64,000 bases of DNA, from the NCBI RefSeq assembly GCF_037044555.1, contig NZ_CP146275.1:2212501-2276500 (forward strand), given 5' to 3'. The notes below the pieces were generated by a model that worked only from the letters and a program-made list of their open reading frames with translations, was not told the origin of the DNA and ran no database searches. The DNA comes from Pelagibacterium nitratireducens (lineage in GTDB: Bacteria > Pseudomonadota > Alphaproteobacteria > Rhizobiales > Devosiaceae). The position numbers and the translations under genes are program-made. Each line of letters starts with the position of its first letter. Position 1 is the stretch's first letter. Positions 59,218 through 64,000 of the stretch are shown here, one piece after another.

Positions 59218-60300
59218 TCAGACTTTCTCGAATGTGGTGAGCATATCGCACCCCAGCGGCCGGCTTTCAACCACGCTAAAGCCCAGTTCGGCCAAACGCT
59301 CCGGCAGAGATGCGTGAACAGTGGCCCCGACACCGTTCGCACCGATCTCCACATCGCTTTGGAGCAAATGAAACCGGTCGATCAGCCCGGCATCGAGCAG
59401 AGCATCGTTGAGCCCGGCCCCGCCTTCGACAAGCACGCTGCCGATGCCTCTTCTGGCCAGTGCCTGCAAGCCTTCATCAAGGTCCGGCCTGCCCGCCTTG
59501 CCGGCAACGCCAAGGATTTCCGCATGTTGAGAAAATGATTCAAGGTGCGTGTTTTCTGCAATGATTACAGTTTGTTGGGCCGTAGAGACGGCAAACTGAT
59601 TCAGGCTTTGGGGCAATTGGGATCGCCCCGCGACCAAGACTCGCAGCGGCGCCCTGCCCTCCAACCCGGCCAGCCGGACATTGAGCCTTGGATCGTCCAG
59701 CCGCGCCGTTGCCGCGCCGACCATTATCGCATCGGACACCGCCCTTTGCATATGCGCCCAGCGCCGTGCCTCTTCGCCGGTTATCGCCACATTGCCGCGT
59801 TCGGTGCGCCCGATCATGCCGTCGCGCGACACGGCCAGCTTGGCGGCAACGAATGGCCGCCCGCGTCGGACACGCGAGAAAAAGCCCTCGTGCAGCCTTT
59901 CGATGGATCGCAAATTGTCCCCGACAACGACCTCGATCCCGGCGGCGCGCATTTTGGCGATGCTCTGGCCCCCGGTGCGGGGATCGGGATCGGACGCGCC
60001 GCATACAACCCGTGCGACGCCGGATTCGAGCACGGCATCGACGCAGGGCGGGGTTTTGCCCCAGTGATTGCAGGGTTCGAGTGTGACGTAGAGCGTCGCG
60101 CCCCTTGCCCCCTGCCCGGCCATGGCAAGCGCGGGGGGTTCGGCGTGCGGCCTGCCGCCGGTGGCGGTCACACCACGCCCCAGCACCCTGCCGTCAGGAG
60201 AAACCACGATGGCCCCGACAGTGGGATTTTCCGCCGTGGTTCCGCGATACGGGATCGCGATGCGGGCGGCGGCTTCGAGCCAGCGCAGATCGGCCGGCAT
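59218..60300 (-). CDS. ribD: Bifunctional diaminohydroxyphosphoribosylaminopyrimidine deaminase/5-amino-6-(5-phosphoribosylamino)uracil reductase
   Basis: 360-residue enzyme with an N-terminal cytidine-deaminase-type domain and a C-terminal reductase domain. Deaminase Zn motif: HAEPPALAMAG and LEPCNHWGKTPPC, with PCSHxGRTPPC as the usual form, so three residues differ. Reductase motif: LAVSRDGMIGRTERGNVAITGEEARRWAHMQRAVSDAIMVG and VLVEGGAGLNDALLDAGLIDRF. I chose the ATG at 60300 (MPADLRWLEAAARIA); a GTG at 60327 is possible. Riboflavin pathway, with ribE and ribH downstream. Confidence 0.95.
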   Translation of the reverse strand: MPADLRWLEAAARIAIPYRGTTAENPTVGAIVVSPDGRVLGRGVTATGGRPHAEPPALAMAGQGARGATLYVTLEPCNHWGKTPPCVDAVLESGVARVVCGASDPDPRTGGQSIAKMRAAGIEVVVGDNLRSIERLHEGFFSRVRRGRPFVAAKLAVSRDGMIGRTERGNVAITGEEARRWAHMQRAVSDAIMVGAATARLDDPRLNVRLAGLEGRAPLRVLVAGRSQLPQSLNQFAVSTAQQTVIIAENTHLESFSQHAEILGVAGKAGRPDLDEGLQALARRGIGSVLVEGGAGLNDALLDAGLIDRFHLLQSDVEIGANGVGATVHASLPERLAELGFSVVESRPLGCDMLTTFEKV

Positions 60301-60350
60301 GATCTCATTGCGACGAGTCACGTCCACGACAATGATCTCAATTTTGGTCT

Positions 60351-60405
60351 GGTCGCGCTTTCGAGCCGCAAAAGTGGTGTCCCCTTTTGCCCAAAGCGCT
60401 CCTGG
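60351..60405 (-). repeat. Dispersed intergenic repeat, copy 3 (partial)
   Basis: GGTCGCGCTT at 60351-60360 and GCAAAAGTGGTGTCC at 60368-60382 match copy 1 (651-660 and 668-682). The 3' half differs and forms a compact hairpin (GCAAAAG with CTTTTGC). It lies directly after the nrdR stop, as the other copies lie at stop codons. Confidence 0.6.
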
Positions 60406-60409
60406 TCAC

Positions 60410-60880
60410 TCACCCCTGATCCTCGGGATCGTCACCGCCCATTTCGGTCAGAAAAGACTGGAAATCGTCGGCGCTGGAGAAATTCTTGTAGACCGAGGCA
60501 AAGCGCACAAAGGCCACGTCGTCCAGGCCCTTGAGCCCTTCCATGACGTATTCGCCAATCTGATCGGAGGTCACTTCGACGTCGCCCACGCTTTCGAGCT
60601 GGCGCACGACGCCCGAAATCATCCGCTCGGCGGTCTCAGGGTCGACCTGACGTTTGCGTAAAGCGGTGTTGACCGAACGCGCCAGCTTTTCGCGGTCGAA
60701 AGGAACCTTGCGGCCCGATTTCTTGACCACGATCAGATCGCGCAACTGCACGCGCTCGAATGTGGTGAACCGGCCGCCGCAGCCGTTGCAGACGCGGCGG
60801 CGGCGGATGGCGTTGGAGTCCTCGGTCGGCCGGGAATCCTTGACCTGCGTGTCATCGTTCCCGCAATAGGGGCAGCGCAT
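60410..60880 (-). CDS. nrdR: Transcriptional repressor NrdR
   Basis: 156-residue ATP/dATP-sensing repressor of ribonucleotide reductase genes. Zn ribbon: CPYC (3-6) and CNGC (31-34); ATP-cone domain follows ([48 protein letters not shown]...). Length and domain order normal. Four bases after glyA, so the two are in one operon, a conserved alphaproteobacterial order. The nrd promoters it would control are not in the window. Confidence 0.97.
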   Translation of the reverse strand: MRCPYCGNDDTQVKDSRPTEDSNAIRRRRVCNGCGGRFTTFERVQLRDLIVVKKSGRKVPFDREKLARSVNTALRKRQVDPETAERMISGVVRQLESVGDVEVTSDQIGEYVMEGLKGLDDVAFVRFASVYKNFSSADDFQSFLTEMGGDDPEDQG

Positions 60881-60884
60881 GGGC

Positions 60885-62183
<1,299 letters not shown>

Positions 62184-62279
62184 GGGCGGGCCCTCGACCT
62201 GTTGCGGAAAGATGCTGGTGGCAAGCAAGCGCGATCCGCATAGCACGGAGGCTCCTGCGATTCCAAGCACAGATCGGGC

Positions 62280-62474
62280 CTAACGCGCCTGCGGGTTCTC
62301 TCGTTCGATCCGGCGGCGCAGCTTGGCGAGCGCGAGGTTCTTCATCTGGGCTTCGGTGGCCGTGGTCGGCGCTATGGCCACGACCTCGATGCCGGTCTCG
62401 ACATCGATGGCGGCGACGCGGATCTGGGGACCGGCCTGACGGAACTCGAAAAGCACCTCGCGGCCTGCCCCCAT
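62280..62474 (-). CDS. DUF6898-like small conserved protein
   Basis: 64 residues from an ATG at 62474 (MGAGREVLFEFRQAGPQIRVAAIDVETGIEVVAIAP...), with GGGGA upstream; a GTG at 62507 would overlap the L,D-transpeptidase stop. REVLFEFRQ...VAAIDVETGIEV...LALAKLRRRI resembles the alphaproteobacterial DUF6898 family. No membrane segment or signal peptide. It is transcribed after the L,D-transpeptidase gene and before glyA, probably in one transcript. Function unknown. Confidence 0.7.
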   Translation of the reverse strand: MGAGREVLFEFRQAGPQIRVAAIDVETGIEVVAIAPTTATEAQMKNLALAKLRRRIERENPQAR

Positions 62475-62499
62475 ATCAAAAATCCCCGCTGTTGCCCGG

Positions 62500-63765
62500 T
62501 CAGGCACTGATTTCGGGGAAATCGACCTTGCCCTGAGCGTCGTACTCGTAAACGTCGTCGCGGAAGCTTACGACGCCGTTCCGGTTCGCCCAAGCGGTAA
62601 AATAGGTCATGAAGATCGGCACGGGATTGGACACGGCGGCATCGATCCGCTCACCGGAGGCGAAGTTGGCGTTCACATCAATGATGTCGTACCCGGAATC
62701 GCGCAGGATCCAGGCAACGAACTCGGCCACATTGGCGACGCGGACGCAGCCCGAGGAATGGAAACGTGCATTTTCCGCGAACAAGCCCTGCTGGGGCGTA
62801 TCGTGAAGATAGACGGCGTGCGGGTTGTGGAAGTTGATCTTGACGTGGCCCATCGAGTTCTGGGCGCCCGGATCCTGCCGGAACGTATAGTTCGTGGCCT
62901 CTTCGGTCGACCAGTCGATGGCGCTCTGGGGCACCTCGTTGCCGCTGCCATCGAGGATGCGGATCGAGTACTCGTCGAGGTAATTGGGGTTGTCGTTGAC
63001 CAGCCCGATGATGTCGCGGCGAATGATCGAGACCGGCACCGTCCAGAAAGGATTGAAATTGATCTGGTGGATGCGGCTGCGCAGGATCGGGGTCTGGCGG
63101 TCGATCTTGCCGACCACGGCCGTATGCCGGCGCGCCACCTGCCCGCCCTCGGTGGCCTCGATGGCGGCGGCGGGAATGTTGACGTTGACGTAACGGTCCT
63201 CGAGCTTGCCTTCCAGGCCGCGCACGCGCTCGATGTTGAGCTTGATCTGGTTGAGGCGGGTCGAGGCCGGAACCTTCATGGCCCAATAGGTGTATTCGTC
63301 GACCATGCCGTTGATCTGCAGGCCGTGCCGTGCCTGAAAGCCGCGAACCGCGCCGTCCAGTTGGGCGTCGAACTCGTCCGACAAAGGCGTGTCGCGCGGC
63401 AGGTCGCCGGTGTGTGCCAGATAGGTCCGCAGATCGCGCACCGGGGCGCGATCCGATCCCAGACCGAGCCGGAAAATCGATTCAGGCATGTCGGGCCAGC
63501 CGCCGATGGCGTTGAGGCGCTCGTAATACTCGGCAACACGCTGCAGATTGTATTCGGTATCGACCGAAATGATCGGATCGGTTCCGCCAATGGCGTTCAT
63601 GGCCGTGCTGGAATTGAGCTCCAGCTGTTCCTGCGTCACCACCTTGCGGCCGCCGCCGAAGAGCGATTGAGACAGAGCGGGCATCGGAAAAGCCGCCGTC
63701 GCCGCAAGGGCGGACAGACCCGTCACGACCGAACGCCGATTGAGTTTTCCTTTTAAGTCGCGCAT
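62500..63765 (-). CDS. Tat-exported L,D-transpeptidase (YcbB-like)
   Basis: 421-residue periplasmic enzyme that makes 3-3 peptidoglycan cross-links. A twin-arginine signal is present (LNRRSVVTGLSALAATAAFPMPALS, 8-32). A peptidoglycan-binding segment follows (DEFDAQLDGAVRGFQARHGLQINGMVDEYTYWAM, about 130-163), then the YkuD/LDT catalytic domain with HSSGCVRV, where His336 and Cys340 are the likely catalytic pair. The extra cap region before the YkuD core resembles E. coli YcbB. No clear promoter is visible. Regulation unknown. Confidence 0.9.
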   Translation of the reverse strand: MRDLKGKLNRRSVVTGLSALAATAAFPMPALSQSLFGGGRKVVTQEQLELNSSTAMNAIGGTDPIISVDTEYNLQRVAEYYERLNAIGGWPDMPESIFRLGLGSDRAPVRDLRTYLAHTGDLPRDTPLSDEFDAQLDGAVRGFQARHGLQINGMVDEYTYWAMKVPASTRLNQIKLNIERVRGLEGKLEDRYVNVNIPAAAIEATEGGQVARRHTAVVGKIDRQTPILRSRIHQINFNPFWTVPVSIIRRDIIGLVNDNPNYLDEYSIRILDGSGNEVPQSAIDWSTEEATNYTFRQDPGAQNSMGHVKINFHNPHAVYLHDTPQQGLFAENARFHSSGCVRVANVAEFVAWILRDSGYDIIDVNANFASGERIDAAVSNPVPIFMTYFTAWANRNGVVSFRDDVYEYDAQGKVDFPEISA

Positions 63766-63951
63766 CGCGTAAGTTCACCTATCGAGAGAGCCGGGAAGCC
63801 GAGCGGTCCTTTTGCCCGATGGCGCGCAAGACCACAACGCCGCTCACCGGACTTTGACCACCTTGCAGCTGGCTAAGCTGTCCAATGGAAAATCCGGAAT
63901 GCGTCATATATCGACAACCGCCAGCTAGAAAGAGTTTGCGGCGCAAATGAG

Positions 63952-63977
63952 AAACGCCGGCCCCGGAGCCGGCGTTT
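63952..63977. other. Strong inverted repeat near right edge
   Basis: AAACGCCGGC (63952-63961) pairs perfectly with GCCGGCGTTT (63968-63977) around CCCGGA. It lies 190 bases upstream of the L,D-transpeptidase gene with no long T run, so it may be the terminator of a gene beyond the window. The rest of 63766-64000 holds no recognisable gene. Confidence 0.6.
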
Positions 63978-64000
63978 GCCATGTCAGTGTGGCGGCAAAG

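Noticed and set aside
62184..62279. Possible glycine or SAM riboswitch upstream of glyA.
   Set aside because: The gap of 96 bases shows no recognisable aptamer core; only a weak TTGGAA-N18-TATGCG promoter is possible.

Overview
The window is about 62-65% GC and densely coded. It reads as the chromosome of an alphaproteobacterium of the order Hyphomicrobiales, most likely a Devosia/Pelagibacterium-type (Devosiaceae) bacterium. This is inferred from the yceD-plsX-fabH-ihfA-merR order, the LL-diaminopimelate-aminotransferase-like gene next to hom, glpX and recJ, the glyA-nrdR-ribD-ribE-ribH-nusB order, TGA-N9-TCA iron operators of the rhizobial RirA type, and RIME-like intergenic repeats. I see no plasmid, phage or insertion-sequence genes, no CRISPR array and no rRNA. 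Many genes start with GTG or TTG.

Layout. (1) 1-8360, minus strand: a carbohydrate uptake and catabolism region. It has a solute-binding protein, two permeases, a CUT1-type ATPase, two sugar-phosphate-isomerase-like TIM barrels and two Gfo/Idh/MocA dehydrogenases. Three LacI-type operators sit in front of the binding-protein gene, and a second promoter/operator plus a perfect terminator split the region into two transcription units. (2) 8430-15220: an RNA helicase, tRNA-Arg, a universal stress protein, a DUF192 protein, a tandem cold-shock-domain protein, glyoxalase I, an M15-like lipoprotein and two tRNA-Glu genes. A lower-GC DUF2806-like gene follows them. (3) 15279-17507: an M20 peptidase and a short-chain dehydrogenase. 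(4) 17538-22506: a siderophore-type ABC transporter with two different binding proteins and one RirA-like operator.

(5) 22532-32951: cfa, recJ, a lipoprotein, glpX, hom (with an unusual N-terminal helix-turn-helix-like extension), an LL-DAP/alanine-type aminotransferase, argC and a family 1 glycosyltransferase. (6) 32998-37308: an ABC-2 exporter, rpsI-rplM, cox15 and a DUF2842 protein. (7) 37312-45245: an exopolysaccharide locus with deacetylase, Wzz-like co-polymerase (kinase-like domain without a P-loop), Wza-like export protein, a GT4 glycosyltransferase, a polyprenyl-phosphate sugar transferase, a Wzy/ligase-type membrane protein and a small membrane protein. (8) 45365-47825: tRNA-Pro, a secreted SH3b/crystallin-like protein and an APH-type kinase.

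(9) 47829-51646: a second siderophore-type ABC transporter whose promoter is bracketed by two RirA-like operators. (10) 51667-63765: housekeeping genes, namely merR, ihfA, fabH, plsX, yceD, a bc1-complex chaperone, bamE, an MFS permease, nusB, ribH, ribE, ribD, nrdR, glyA, a DUF6898-like protein and a Tat-exported L,D-transpeptidase.

The most interesting signals are regulatory and structural. They are the paired iron operators on two separate uptake systems, strong hairpins directly after two binding-protein genes, a dispersed repeat that supplies stop codons, the HTH-homoserine dehydrogenase fusion, and a DUF2806-like gene beside the tRNA-Glu pair. I did not find a convincing wholly new multi-gene system.
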